64,000 bases of DNA from Eubacteriaceae bacterium ES3 (GCA_030586155.1 CP130741.1:1172680-1236679), one strand, 5' to 3'; shown: positions 45,489 through 54,752, counted from the first letter of the stretch. Numbers and translations: made by a program. Notes: a model not told the origin generated them from the letters alone.

Positions 45489-46829
45489 ATGGAAGAGTCA
45501 TTATTGCTGCTATTGTTGTTGCAACTAATATTTATTTTATTAAACGCTGTTTTTGCCGGGGCTGAGATTGCGATAATTACGTTTAATGACAAAAAATTAA
45601 AAAAATTAGCACTTGGAGGAGATAAAAGAGCGATAAGATTATTATCATTAATAGAAGAGCCAGCCGGTTTTTTGGCAACAATACAAGTTGGTATTACATT
45701 GGTAAATTTGTTAAGCAGTGCGGTTGCTACCGATAATTTTTCATATCGGCTGCAGGAATGGTTTATCAGTATAGGCCTAAACATATCGGACACTGTTTTA
45801 AATGCTTTATCAATGATAATTATAACAATCATTCTAACATACTTCACAGTACTGTTGGGGGAATTGGTCCCTAAAAGGTTGGCAATGAAAAAGGCAGAGT
45901 CAATAGCATTAGCAATGTCAGGAGTAATATCAGTAATTTCAAAGATTTTTAAACCAGTTGTCTGGTTGTTTACAGTATCTACTGATGGTCTGCTAAAACT
46001 TTTTAGAGTTAATATCAATCAGGAAGAAGAGGAAAACGTAGAAGAAGAAATCCGAATGATTCTCGATGCGGGCAAACAAAAGGGTATTGTTGAACCCGAT
46101 GAAGAAAGAATGATTCAGAGGGTATTTGAATTTGACGATATTCGTATTGATGAGATTATGACCCATCGGACGCAGGTTTGTATCCTTTGGATGGATGAAT
46201 CAGAAGAAAAGTGGCAGGAAAAAATTATGAATTCGAGGCATACGAATTTTCCGATTTGTCGAGAATCTCATGATCAGGTTGAAGGGGTTCTTTTTACCAA
46301 GGACTATTTTAGAATAAAAAAACGAACTAGAGAGAATGTCTTAAAAGATGCCGTGAGAACTGCGAGATTTGTACCAGAGTCGACCCATGCAGATGTTGTT
46401 TTTAGAAATATGCAAAAAAGCAGGAATCACTTTGCGATTGTTGTTGATGAATATGGTGGAATGAGTGGAGTGATCACAATGAATGATTTGTTGGAACAGC
46501 TGGTCGGAAGTCTTGATGATCGTCGTGTTTTTTCGGAAGAATTACCGATGATTGAACAGATTGATGAAAATACCTGGCGTATTCATGGCGCATGTGATTT
46601 GGAGGAAGTAGTTAATCAATTAGGAACAGCTTTCTTCGATGAGCATTTTAATACATTCGGTGGGTGGGTTTTTGACAGATTGGAGATTATTCCTGAGGAC
46701 GGAAGTACGCCTGAATTTAGCTATAAAGGATATAAGATTATGGTTGCTAAAATAAAAGATCATCGGCTTATTAGTGCAGTTGTTAGTCGTTTAACCAGCG
46801 ATAAAATAAATAAAAAAGAAAAGCTTTAA
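45489..46829 (+). CDS. CNNM/CorC-HlyC-family transporter-like protein
   Basis: A 446-residue protein with the usual three parts: a DUF21 (CNNM) membrane region of four segments (residues 1 to about 190; FILLNAVFAGAEIAII and VGITLVNLLSSAVA), a pair of CBS domains (about 215-335; VDEYGGMSGVITMNDLLEQLVG), and a CorC_HlyC domain to the end. The family is linked to Mg2+ or Na+/Mg2+ transport, not to haemolysis as the old name suggests. GGAGG precedes the ATG. It is monocistronic. Confidence 0.9.
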   Translation: MEESLLLLLLLQLIFILLNAVFAGAEIAIITFNDKKLKKLALGGDKRAIRLLSLIEEPAGFLATIQVGITLVNLLSSAVATDNFSYRLQEWFISIGLNISDTVLNALSMIIITIILTYFTVLLGELVPKRLAMKKAESIALAMSGVISVISKIFKPVVWLFTVSTDGLLKLFRVNINQEEEENVEEEIRMILDAGKQKGIVEPDEERMIQRVFEFDDIRIDEIMTHRTQVCILWMDESEEKWQEKIMNSRHTNFPICRESHDQVEGVLFTKDYFRIKKRTRENVLKDAVRTARFVPESTHADVVFRNMQKSRNHFAIVVDEYGGMSGVITMNDLLEQLVGSLDDRRVFSEELPMIEQIDENTWRIHGACDLEEVVNQLGTAFFDEHFNTFGGWVFDRLEIIPEDGSTPEFSYKGYKIMVAKIKDHRLISAVVSRLTSDKINKKEKL

Positions 46830-46921
46830 TATCAATATGTGAGTAAGCTTGAATATAATGACAAGCTCAAAGAATATAAGAATCAGGCTCTAGTGAATCA
46901 ATTATTACTGTCAAGTTTCAT

Positions 46922-46952
46922 AAAAAGCTTCCGAGAAATCGGAAGTTTTTTA
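46922..46952 (+). terminator. rho-independent terminator
   Basis: AAAAA-CTTCCGA, GAAA loop, TCGGAAG-TTTTTT. About 90 bases after the CNNM gene. Confidence 0.88.
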
Positions 46953-47095
46953 TGCTTTCAAAAGAGTTGACGACAAGCTGCTAATAATATGGCATAATAT
47001 AATCAGAATGGTTTCAAAATTTTGATAACAATATTTACATGAGTTTTTAAGCTATGAAGCCTATCAGAGAAACATGATGAGAGGAGCAAATCATT

Positions 47096-48079
47096 TTGAA
47101 TGACAAAAGTGGATTGGAATTATCTACACAAAGTCTTATTGATGCAGCTATAAAACGTAATCTCACTGTTGAGGTTTTAGATCGCGCAGATAATTTTATT
47201 AGAATAAAGAAGAATGAAAAAGTTGAATATATTAAGCAGGCAACCAAAACTGCTTTGGACCCATACATTGTACCCTTAATAATGGAAAACAAGGAAATTA
47301 CCAAACTGATATTGAAGGAAAAAAATATCAATGTTCCTGCAGGAGTTAGCGTTAATTCCTTGGAAGAGGGGCTAAAATTATTTCCTGACTGGGAAAATAA
47401 AGCTCTGGTGATCAAGCCTAAGAATACTAATTTTGGAATTGGCATAACTATTATTAAAGAATTGAAAGCACGGGATGATTTTCAAGAAGCCCTGCAATTT
47501 GCCTTTTCCTATGACAAAACCGTTCTGATTGAAACCTTTATTCCGGGAAAAGAATATCGTTTTCTTGTCATCGGTGATGAAGTTGCAGGGATTTTGCATC
47601 GGGTACCAGCTAATGTAAAAGGTGATGGAGTTAGAACGATTAGTGAGCTTGTTATTGAAAAAAACAAAGATCCTTTGAGGGGAAAAGGGTATGTCACCCC
47701 TCTTGAAAAAATTAATATTGGGGAAACTGAGATCGGATTTTTAAAGGCTGATAACAAAACGATCGAGACAATACCTGCTCAGGAAGAAATTGTTTATCTG
47801 CGGGAGAACTCCAATATTAGCACCGGAGGTGACAGCATTGATTATACAGAAATAATTGGGGATGATTATAAAAATATTGCTATTGCTTCAGCTCAGGCAG
47901 TCGGTGCAAAAATTTGCGGTGTTGATATGATGATTAATGATATTACAGAAAATGCGACTAAAAGCAATTACAGCATTATTGAGCTGAATTTCAACCCTGC
48001 ATTACATATTCATAATTATCCCTTTAAGGGTAAAAACAGGCATGTTGAAGAAAAAATTCTTGATCTTCTAGGTTTTTAA
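47096..48079 (+). CDS. stand-alone GshF-type ATP-grasp ligase
   Basis: A 327-residue protein matching the C-terminal ATP-grasp half of bifunctional glutathione synthase GshF: LSTQSLIDAAIKRNLTVEVLD at the start, then ATKTALDPYI, the MENK-x-x-TK-type segment, the ATP-binding VIKPKNTNFGIGI, and RENSNISTGGDSIDYTE near residue 235, ending in an ELNFNPALHIHNYP active-site-like stretch. The N-terminal glutamate-cysteine ligase half is absent and no trace of it is found upstream. The TTG start follows GAGGAG by 9 bases. It may join an amino acid to a gamma-glutamyl or other dipeptide; the substrate is unknown. Glutamate decarboxylase follows after 162 bases. Confidence 0.75.
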   Translation: MNDKSGLELSTQSLIDAAIKRNLTVEVLDRADNFIRIKKNEKVEYIKQATKTALDPYIVPLIMENKEITKLILKEKNINVPAGVSVNSLEEGLKLFPDWENKALVIKPKNTNFGIGITIIKELKARDDFQEALQFAFSYDKTVLIETFIPGKEYRFLVIGDEVAGILHRVPANVKGDGVRTISELVIEKNKDPLRGKGYVTPLEKINIGETEIGFLKADNKTIETIPAQEEIVYLRENSNISTGGDSIDYTEIIGDDYKNIAIASAQAVGAKICGVDMMINDITENATKSNYSIIELNFNPALHIHNYPFKGKNRHVEEKILDLLGF

Positions 48080-48241
48080 AGAATATTTGAAAGGCTATTG
48101 CAGTAGCGACGAAGAAATTGGTTGTTAGTTGTAAAGTAAAACCCATGTCTAATTTGGGCGACCTTTTGATACCTGGAATTCTGTTTAAAATCGACGATAT
48201 TGTCTGTTTGAAATAAAAAGTTTATCATTGAGGAGGAACAA

Positions 48242-49642
48242 ATGCTACATTCAAGACCAGATGAAAAAGAGTTTGACAAGGATTGTTACCATGCATCCGT
48301 ATTCAGTGAAGAAGTTCTAAGCTTTCCCAAATATCATTTAAATGATGAATCGGTTGACCCGGAGCTGGCCTATCGAATTATTAAAAATGATTTAATGGAT
48401 GAAGGCAACGCAAGACAGAATCTGGCAACTTTTTGCCAGACTGATATGGAACCGTGGGCAACTCGCCTGATGTCAGAAACTCTGGAGAAAAATGCTATCG
48501 ATAAGTCTGAGTATCCGCAGACGGCTGACTTGGAAAAAAGGTGTGTAAACATATTAGCTGATTTATGGAATGCCCCCAAGAAAAGCTCCTTCATTGGGAC
48601 ATCAACAGTTGGTTCATCAGAAGCATGTATGCTTGGTGGAATGGCGATGAAATTTCGTTGGCGAAAAGAAGCTGAAAAAAATGGACTCGATATTTACAGA
48701 AAAAAACCAAACCTGATAATCTCTTCAGGCTTTCAGGTATGCTGGGAAAAGTTCTGTGTCTACTGGGACATTGAATTAAGGACTGTGCCTGTTGAGGAAA
48801 AACATTTGTCTCTGAATCTTGATACGGTGATGGATTATGTGGATGATTATACTATTGGAATTGTGGCGATCATGGGGATTACCTATACCGGAAAATACGA
48901 TGATGTGAAGCGCCTTAATGAGCTGGTGGAAGAATATAATCAGACAGCCAGTTATAAAGTGCCTATCCATGTGGATGGAGCGTCGGGCGGGATGTTTACG
49001 CCATTTGCTTTTCCAGACCTGGAATGGGATTTTAGATTGTCAAATGTCATCTCCATTAATACTTCAGGCCACAAATATGGACTGGTTTACCCGGGAATCG
49101 GCTGGATCATCTGGAAGGATCGGGAGTATGTTCCGGAAGAACTGATTTTTGATGTTTCTTATCTTGGCGGGGACATTCCCACAATGGCGATTAATTTTTC
49201 CCGGTCGGCCAGTCAGATTATTGGGCAATATTTTAATTTCCTTTCTCTTGGCTTTTCCGGTTACCAGCACATTCAAATGCGAACGCGTAATGTTGCCATG
49301 TATATTGCTTCCGAAATTGAGAAAACCGGGTTGTTTGAGATTATCAACGACGGAGACAATATTCCAATCGTTTGCTGGAAAATGAAAGTTGAGAAGCAAT
49401 GGAACCTTTATGATTTGGCCGATCGTTTACGGATGAATGGCTGGCAGGTGCCGGCCTATCCGCTGCCGGAAAATATGGAAGAGACTCTGATTCAGCGAGT
49501 AGTGGTGCGTCAGGATCTAAACCGGCAGTTGGCATCACTATTTATTGAAGATTTTAATCGTGCCATTGATGATTTGAATCATGCCCGAATTCTTTTCAGT
49601 TCACCTGAAGATGATGGAAAAACATATGGATTTACCCACTAA
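48242..49642 (+). CDS. gadB: glutamate decarboxylase
   Basis: A 466-residue PLP enzyme of the group II decarboxylase family, normal GadA/GadB length. The PLP lysine is in NTSGHKYGLVYPGIGW near residue 280, and the HVDGASGGMF segment (the Asp holding the cofactor ring) lies near 245. It converts glutamate to GABA, consuming a proton and so aiding acid resistance. No glutamate/GABA antiporter is in the window, which is unusual for an acid-resistance unit. GGAGG precedes the ATG. Confidence 0.95.
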   Translation: MLHSRPDEKEFDKDCYHASVFSEEVLSFPKYHLNDESVDPELAYRIIKNDLMDEGNARQNLATFCQTDMEPWATRLMSETLEKNAIDKSEYPQTADLEKRCVNILADLWNAPKKSSFIGTSTVGSSEACMLGGMAMKFRWRKEAEKNGLDIYRKKPNLIISSGFQVCWEKFCVYWDIELRTVPVEEKHLSLNLDTVMDYVDDYTIGIVAIMGITYTGKYDDVKRLNELVEEYNQTASYKVPIHVDGASGGMFTPFAFPDLEWDFRLSNVISINTSGHKYGLVYPGIGWIIWKDREYVPEELIFDVSYLGGDIPTMAINFSRSASQIIGQYFNFLSLGFSGYQHIQMRTRNVAMYIASEIEKTGLFEIINDGDNIPIVCWKMKVEKQWNLYDLADRLRMNGWQVPAYPLPENMEETLIQRVVVRQDLNRQLASLFIEDFNRAIDDLNHARILFSSPEDDGKTYGFTH

Positions 49643-49646
49643 ATTT

Positions 49647-49673
49647 AAAAGTCGCAGATCTCTGCGACTTTTT
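49647..49673. terminator. bidirectional terminator
   Basis: Perfect palindrome AAAAGTCGCAGA-TC-TCTGCGAC with flanking A- and T-runs, between gadB and the minus-strand operon. Confidence 0.9.
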
Positions 49674-49674
49674 C

Positions 49675-50238
49675 TTAACTATATGTGGCGTAGTATTCTT
49701 GTTGAGCATTTGAAGCTTTTTGCTGACCTCTTCCGCAACGGGGATTAATCAGAGAACAGTTTTTGCCGCAACCACCACAACGCAGTTGGGAAAGGTATTC
49801 GTTTAAGGTTGGGACAACGGGATCCGGTTCAGTGACAACTGTCTGACTGTCAGATGCGGTTTCATCAGGAACTATAATTTCGTCTTCCTGAACAGGAGCT
49901 GCCGATGCTATGGATTCTTCAGAAACACTTGACTCCTCGGTGACCGATTGAACAGGGGCAGCAGCTTCTGTTGTCGCAGTTTCAGTAGTTTCTGTAACTG
50001 CCTCCGTCGTTTCGGTAGTTTCTACCACTTCAGCCGGAGTTGTCTCAACAACTACTGAAGGCGTGGTAATTTCAGTATCGACATCATCTACAGTTTCACC
50101 GACTAAAACAATATCAGGGGATTCAACCTGTGCCGCTAGAACACTCTGATAAGAGCGATAAGTTGTTGAAATAATTCCATATACAATCAGAATCGATGCG
50201 ATCGCTGCGCCAAACTGCTTAAATATTTTTAATTTCAT
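49675..50238 (-). CDS. membrane-anchored Thr/Glu-rich protein with C-terminal cysteine cluster
   Basis: A 187-residue protein I do not recognise. An N-terminal membrane segment (about residues 8-28) is followed by a long low-complexity Thr/Glu/Val/Ser linker (about 55-145) with the repeated unit TTE-x-x-x-TTET, and a tail with four closely spaced cysteines, CGGCGKNC, and a fifth in NPRCGRG. The layout is of an extracytoplasmic domain held away from the membrane or cell wall by a flexible stalk. The cysteines could bind an Fe-S cluster or metal or form exchangeable disulfides. It is the last gene of the six-gene operon, 14 bases after the thiol-transporter-like gene, so it may be the receiver of its electrons. 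Confidence 0.65.
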   Translation of the reverse strand: MKLKIFKQFGAAIASILIVYGIISTTYRSYQSVLAAQVESPDIVLVGETVDDVDTEITTPSVVVETTPAEVVETTETTEAVTETTETATTEAAAPVQSVTEESSVSEESIASAAPVQEDEIIVPDETASDSQTVVTEPDPVVPTLNEYLSQLRCGGCGKNCSLINPRCGRGQQKASNAQQEYYATYS

Positions 50239-50252
50239 AATTCCTCCGAAAT

Positions 50253-50921
50253 TTAAAGATTTGAAAGTGCATTAAAGCTTAAAACGGTAATTAGTATATA
50301 AGAAGCAAGTTGAAACCACCTTATATATTGTGGGATTTCTTTTTTCATCCGACCGGATAGGACTCCGGAAATTAATACCATTAAAAGAACCGGTGTTAAA
50401 GTGCTGGCCAGAGTAAAAACAAAACCAACCAGTATTGCTGATGAAACAGATAGGGTGGCACAAAGACCAATCATCAGAATCAGTGGACTGCAGGGGGTGG
50501 CACCATAGGTAAAGCCAGCCATAAATAGCGGAACGATCCCTTTAGCGTCTATCTTTTTTTCACCGGAACAGGAACTGCAGTTTTTGTTGGGATTTTTGGC
50601 ATCAATGATCCATTTGCCGATTAAAATAATGCCCAAGCCAATCATCGAAATCTGCATTACAAGTTGCAAGTTAATATTTCCTAGATAACCGGAATCATCA
50701 ATAAACTGATTGCCTAAAGCGGCGGCAACAGCACAGATCAATATCACGGAAGTAATTTTTCCAGATACAAAACTTATAAATGAGAGAATTGATTTTTTCA
50801 TCCCACCGGAATGAGAAATAATATAGGTGGAAAGAAAAATACTCACTGTGGGACTGCAGCAGGTGCCGCAGCTCAAGCCAACAGATACTGCTGTAGTTAA
50901 AATGGGAAGAAGGAGTTCCAT
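50253..50921 (-). CDS. CcdA/DsbD-like (TauE/SafE-related) membrane thiol transporter
   Basis: A 222-residue membrane protein with about six segments. Two symmetric cysteine motifs lie in membrane helices: CGTCCSP near residue 18 and ATPCSP near residue 145. They match the paired P-C/C-x-P motifs of CcdA/DsbD, which pass electrons from cytoplasmic thioredoxin across the membrane. A cytoplasmic loop carries NCSSCSG, another C-x-x-C. The start at 50921 follows GAAAGGGG, two bases from the stop of the ATPase gene. The cysteine pattern favours electron transfer over sulfite or metal export. Confidence 0.75.
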   Translation of the reverse strand: MELLLPILTTAVSVGLSCGTCCSPTVSIFLSTYIISHSGGMKKSILSFISFVSGKITSVILICAVAAALGNQFIDDSGYLGNINLQLVMQISMIGLGIILIGKWIIDAKNPNKNCSSCSGEKKIDAKGIVPLFMAGFTYGATPCSPLILMIGLCATLSVSSAILVGFVFTLASTLTPVLLMVLISGVLSGRMKKEIPQYIRWFQLASYILITVLSFNALSNL

Positions 50922-50922
50922 A

Positions 50923-51708
50923 TCAGCCCCTTTCGCTGGCAATTAAAGCGGCTCCGATAGCCCCGTTAAATTGCGGGTGTCTAGCCACATAGACGTCGCG
51001 CATCATTTCTTCTTCAAAAGCCTTATGGACTCCGATGTTTAGGGCGCCACCGCCAGTCATAAGGATATCGCCGCCTTTTTCAGACTTTTTCATCATCTTG
51101 ATGATTCGTTTGGCCATCGATAGATGCATTCCAGCCAGAATATCCCGGCGATCATATTTTCGGGCAACCAGGGAGATGACCTCAGACTGGGCAAAGACCA
51201 CACAAGTGCTGTTAATATCGCAAGGGGTTTTACTTTCCAGTGATAGTGGACCAACCTGGTCAATGGTTGTTTCCAGAATCTGGGCGATTACTTCCATAAA
51301 TTTACCGGTTCCAGCAGCACATTTGTCGTTCATGGTAAAATTCTTAACGGCATAATTAGGGTCAAGATAAATAATCTTTGAGTCCTGGCCACCAATATCA
51401 ATAATCATCCCCGGTTTGTATTCTTTGGGAGCTGTCACACGAACACCATAGGCGTGGGCAGTAATTTCAGAAATATCGTCATCAGCTACATCAAAAACTT
51501 TGCGGCTGTAGCCGGTGGCCATAATGTATTTGATATCTGCACGACCAATCCCCCGTCGTTGACACATTTTTCCAATCAGTTCAATCGCTGATGTGTTATT
51601 GTCTATTCCAGTGTTGGTAACCATGGCATCAACAACCTGATTGCCATGTAAAAGTGCAGCTTTCGTATAAGTGGACCCGCCGTCAAGGCCGGCATAGTAA
51701 TTTTTCAT
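50923..51708 (-). CDS. HgdC/BcrAD-like ATPase activator (ASKHA, 4Fe-4S)
   Basis: A 261-residue activator ATPase of the 2-hydroxyacyl-CoA dehydratase and double-cubane-protein systems. Motifs: N-terminal GLDGGSTYTK, DIGGQDSK near residue 105, NDKCAAGTGKF (first cluster cysteine, about residue 128) and STCVVFAQSEV (second cluster cysteine, about residue 167). In the family one 4Fe-4S cluster is held between two subunits by these cysteines, and ATP hydrolysis drives one low-potential electron into the partner. It lies 10 bases downstream of the cysteine-rich HgdB-like gene, its obvious partner. Confidence 0.9.
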   Translation of the reverse strand: MKNYYAGLDGGSTYTKAALLHGNQVVDAMVTNTGIDNNTSAIELIGKMCQRRGIGRADIKYIMATGYSRKVFDVADDDISEITAHAYGVRVTAPKEYKPGMIIDIGGQDSKIIYLDPNYAVKNFTMNDKCAAGTGKFMEVIAQILETTIDQVGPLSLESKTPCDINSTCVVFAQSEVISLVARKYDRRDILAGMHLSMAKRIIKMMKKSEKGGDILMTGGGALNIGVHKAFEEEMMRDVYVARHPQFNGAIGAALIASERG

Positions 51709-51718
51709 TGTTAGCTCC

Positions 51719-53002
51719 TTATTTTTTCTGTAAATCTTTCAGTTTAATGAGTTCGATAAAAGCTTCAATACGAATTCTCAGCTGTTCAATATCTTCTTCA
51801 TTGTAGTCACTTTCGACCCTGATTATGGGGATATTCATTTTACCCAGTTCCTCTTCAAGGGTCTGATATTCAAAATCATAAACCAGGCATCCGCGCAATA
51901 CATGATAGACAACCCCTTCGACCTGATGGTCTTTGATCATCTGTTTAATCCTGTAAATTCGCTGATTGTTGTCGACAAAAGTTGGACAGGTACAGGGACG
52001 GGTATAGCGGTTGGCCAGGGCCCTCATCATTCCATCAAAGCTCTGGTCTACAACTACCGACGGATCATACATGGCACGTTCTCCCATACAGGTTTCATCG
52101 GCCACTAAACTACCGCCCATTTCTTCAATTAGCAGGGGAATTTTAATATTGGGAAAGATGATAGGAGACCCGGTTACCATTAGTCGAGGCTCTTTTTTCT
52201 GACTCACAAATGCTTTGGCTTTTTTTCGTTTTGCCAGTTCCTGATTAAGCAGATACAGTTTTTCACTCCATTCATCAATAGGCATATAGGAAGATGCATT
52301 CATAATAGCCATAGCATGGGTCCCCTTTATTAAAGCGGGGACATTTTTTTTGTATTCGTTAAATTGTGACAGCTGATATTGAGCAAAGCCAACTTGGTCC
52401 ATACTTTCAGAGAGGCTTTTATGAGTAACGTTCTTACCGGTTGCTGCTTCCAATGCCGGGATCAGCTCGTAGAGTTCATTAAGGACCTGTTCCAGGTCGG
52501 TGTCATCTTCTTTAGATGTGGGGATATGAAAGGAGTGGACAGGAACCAGGTCTTTTAACATACCAGCCATTTTCTTCTTACAATCGCAGGTGATGGGAAA
52601 AACCATCATCGAGCAGTCATCATATATTGGCATCACGCCCATAGTCTGGTAGCCCATGACAGCTTTAACCAGTGGGCAGGCATCTCTGGGAACCAGGTCA
52701 TCGCCGATGTAAAAAGCTGTATAACTGCCGCTGCAGAGTTTGACAGGTTGGGCTCCAGCAGCATAGATCAGCTCCTGAGGAACCATGACACAGTAAGTAC
52801 CGATCAGCGGTTTTTCAATAGAAAAGCTTGGACCATCCATATTGACATAAATATTTTCAAGTACATCGAGAAATGGTTTTAAAGCATCCGGAGCTCCTTT
52901 GAGTTCACTGAGTCGCCTTAGATATTTGCCTGAGACACGGGTTGCTTTTTCTATAAATCGCTGTCTTTGTCGTTCTTCTGATGGTGTAAGGTTTTTATTC
53001 AT
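51719..53002 (-). CDS. HgdB/double-cubane-cluster-type reductase
   Basis: A 427-residue 2-hydroxyacyl-CoA dehydratase D-component-family protein. Cysteines at conserved-looking places are LCSG, DACPL, ITCDC, ETCMGER, RPCTCP and LRGCLVYDFE, enough for a 4Fe-4S or a double-cubane [8Fe-9S] cluster. The ATG at 53002 is chosen over an upstream in-frame codon because AAAGGA precedes it; its first bases overlap the end of the polyferredoxin gene. Only one full-cysteine subunit is present together with one activator, as in the double-cubane proteins (homodimers), not the two-subunit dehydratases. No CoA-transferase or acyl-CoA gene adjoins, which argues against a fermentation dehydratase. The substrate is unknown. 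Confidence 0.82.
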   Translation of the reverse strand: MNKNLTPSEERQRQRFIEKATRVSGKYLRRLSELKGAPDALKPFLDVLENIYVNMDGPSFSIEKPLIGTYCVMVPQELIYAAGAQPVKLCSGSYTAFYIGDDLVPRDACPLVKAVMGYQTMGVMPIYDDCSMMVFPITCDCKKKMAGMLKDLVPVHSFHIPTSKEDDTDLEQVLNELYELIPALEAATGKNVTHKSLSESMDQVGFAQYQLSQFNEYKKNVPALIKGTHAMAIMNASSYMPIDEWSEKLYLLNQELAKRKKAKAFVSQKKEPRLMVTGSPIIFPNIKIPLLIEEMGGSLVADETCMGERAMYDPSVVVDQSFDGMMRALANRYTRPCTCPTFVDNNQRIYRIKQMIKDHQVEGVVYHVLRGCLVYDFEYQTLEEELGKMNIPIIRVESDYNEEDIEQLRIRIEAFIELIKLKDLQKK

Positions 53003-54752
53003 CACTTTTTTTCCTTTTTTTAATCTGACGTTTAAGTATGCGCTCGTTTTTCCTGTAACCCGACATAAAGGTTTTACGTGATGCCCGGTAAAAAGGGATT
53101 CCACAAAAGCTCATATAAAGGGCATTATTTTCCGGACATTTATCAACACAGGCACCACACATAATACAATCACTGGTGGTCACGTCTTTTTTCGTTCTTT
53201 CAGTATAGATACTCTTAATGCCCATGGGACAGGCTTCATAGCAGGCACCGCATTCAGTGCAGGCCTGACAGTCTTTTTTGAGTTTAAACAGCGAAATCTT
53301 ATGGAACAGCCCCATCAGATAGCCAAGGGGACAGATAGTACAAAAGAAACGGCGTTTGAAGAAACCGGAAATCAGTACAAAGACCATCATAAAACCGCTT
53401 AAGTAGAGGCTTAATTTAAATCCGGCAAAAGCAGGTGAAACGGTAATGGCAGGACAGATGTCACAGAAATTACCACCGACAAAACATAGGACTAAAAAGA
53501 TCAGAAGCATAACCCATTTGATTGGAGTGGTATTCTGATAGATTTTCTCATCAAAGTAAACACCTTGGATTTTAAGCTTCCGGCGAATCCAGTCAAAAAT
53601 ATCCTGAATCAGTCCCATCGGACAAAGAAAGCCACAAATAATTCGTCCCAAAATAACCAGTGAAGCCAGGAATGATCCGACAAAGATCAGAATTTCCTGC
53701 CAGGTCATGTCAAACAGGGTGTTTAAATGGGACAAAGTGTAGCAGGAGGAGCCGATCAGCTGATCCTGATTAATGGGGCAGGAAAAGATTGGAATCTCCA
53801 GGTTTTGATACCAGGTGCCCAGAATTTTGCCACCAAAAATCAAAAGAAAAAAGCTTAAAAGCATAATAATCCAGCGAAAATTCATTAAACCAAACCGCTT
53901 TTGGCCCTCTACTATTCCACTTGAACCGATGTTTCGATCATCTGATAGAAAACGCCCCATAACCGGGTCCTTTAAAAGAAGTCGACGTCGAAGAGCAAGA
54001 CAAATTACAATCCCCAGAACTGTCAAACCAATAATTATGAATAATGGTGTGAGCGCCGATAAATAGCGCATTGAAAAGAGGGTGTTATCCTCAACCTGAT
54101 AGTGCATTTGATATACAGTTTCATCATTTTCAAAATAGGTCACAAGAATACCGCTGCGAATATCGAGAATAGATAAATCGCTGATTTCACCATTCTCATT
54201 GCTAGTGTATTCTGCCTCGCCACTTCTTTCAGAGTAAACGGACACTGTTTGATTAGCCAGTGGCTCACCATTGAAGTTTAATGAAATTGTAGTCCGATCT
54301 GTAAAAATGACTTCAAATGGGAAGAGTTCACTGTCAAATGAGGGCGCAACTGGTCGGTAACCCTGGGTGAATTCCATATCGGTCTTGGCGGTAGAATATA
54401 AGGTTTCATCTTGACCGTCTTGATTAAGATCTGTTGTCTGTTCAGGTATGGTTGCAATAAAACTTCCTAAATAATCGGAATTCAAAGAATTCATATTGTC
54501 TTCTGTCATTTCCGCAATACCTTCGACGCTTAGAGCGTAAAGACTTATTTCATCAGACGGGGAATTAAGAATTATTTCGTTATTGCTATAAGAGAAGGAA
54601 AGAAGATCACTCTCAGTATTTTCAGAAACAGTATAACCACTGGCATCTGTACTAAAGTTGTAAAACTCAAATACATACGCGAAAAAAGCCAATACACACA
54701 GTACTACAGATATTATTAAAATGGGAGGGGTAAATAGTTTTTTTAATCTCAT
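52995..54752 (-). CDS. membrane polyferredoxin with extracytoplasmic beta-sandwich-like domain
   Basis: A 585-residue protein. After one N-terminal membrane segment comes an extracytoplasmic part of about 200 residues with a calcium-loop-like DLNQDGQDE and a repeat of the NGEPLANQTVSVYS...NENGEIS type that resembles DUF4198/carboxypeptidase-regulatory-like beta-sandwiches. A NapH-like membrane core follows with CGFLCPMG, CDICPA and CTICPLG motifs, then two 4Fe-4S sets (CQACTECGACYEACP and CIMCGACVDKCP). There is no FMN-binding motif such as that of NosR. The gene overlaps both neighbours (4 and 8 bases), so it is translated together with the two HgdB-like proteins. Probably carries electrons to or from the HgdB/activator pair. 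Confidence 0.8.
   Translation of the reverse strand: MRLKKLFTPPILIISVVLCVLAFFAYVFEFYNFSTDASGYTVSENTESDLLSFSYSNNEIILNSPSDEISLYALSVEGIAEMTEDNMNSLNSDYLGSFIATIPEQTTDLNQDGQDETLYSTAKTDMEFTQGYRPVAPSFDSELFPFEVIFTDRTTISLNFNGEPLANQTVSVYSERSGEAEYTSNENGEISDLSILDIRSGILVTYFENDETVYQMHYQVEDNTLFSMRYLSALTPLFIIIGLTVLGIVICLALRRRLLLKDPVMGRFLSDDRNIGSSGIVEGQKRFGLMNFRWIIMLLSFFLLIFGGKILGTWYQNLEIPIFSCPINQDQLIGSSCYTLSHLNTLFDMTWQEILIFVGSFLASLVILGRIICGFLCPMGLIQDIFDWIRRKLKIQGVYFDEKIYQNTTPIKWVMLLIFLVLCFVGGNFCDICPAITVSPAFAGFKLSLYLSGFMMVFVLISGFFKRRFFCTICPLGYLMGLFHKISLFKLKKDCQACTECGACYEACPMGIKSIYTERTKKDVTTSDCIMCGACVDKCPENNALYMSFCGIPFYRASRKTFMSGYRKNERILKRQIKKRKKSDE

Noticed and set aside
49814-50110. Repeat-rich sequence around 50000 as a CRISPR or tandem DNA repeat
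   Set aside because: The repetition is at the level of Thr/Glu/Val codons in a low-complexity linker; there are no regular spacers and the units are irregular.
51719-53002. Classical two-subunit 2-hydroxyacyl-CoA dehydratase for amino acid fermentation
   Set aside because: The second HgdB-like subunit lacks the cysteines, and no CoA-transferase, acyl-CoA dehydrogenase or Etf gene is near. The membrane and thiol partners point elsewhere.
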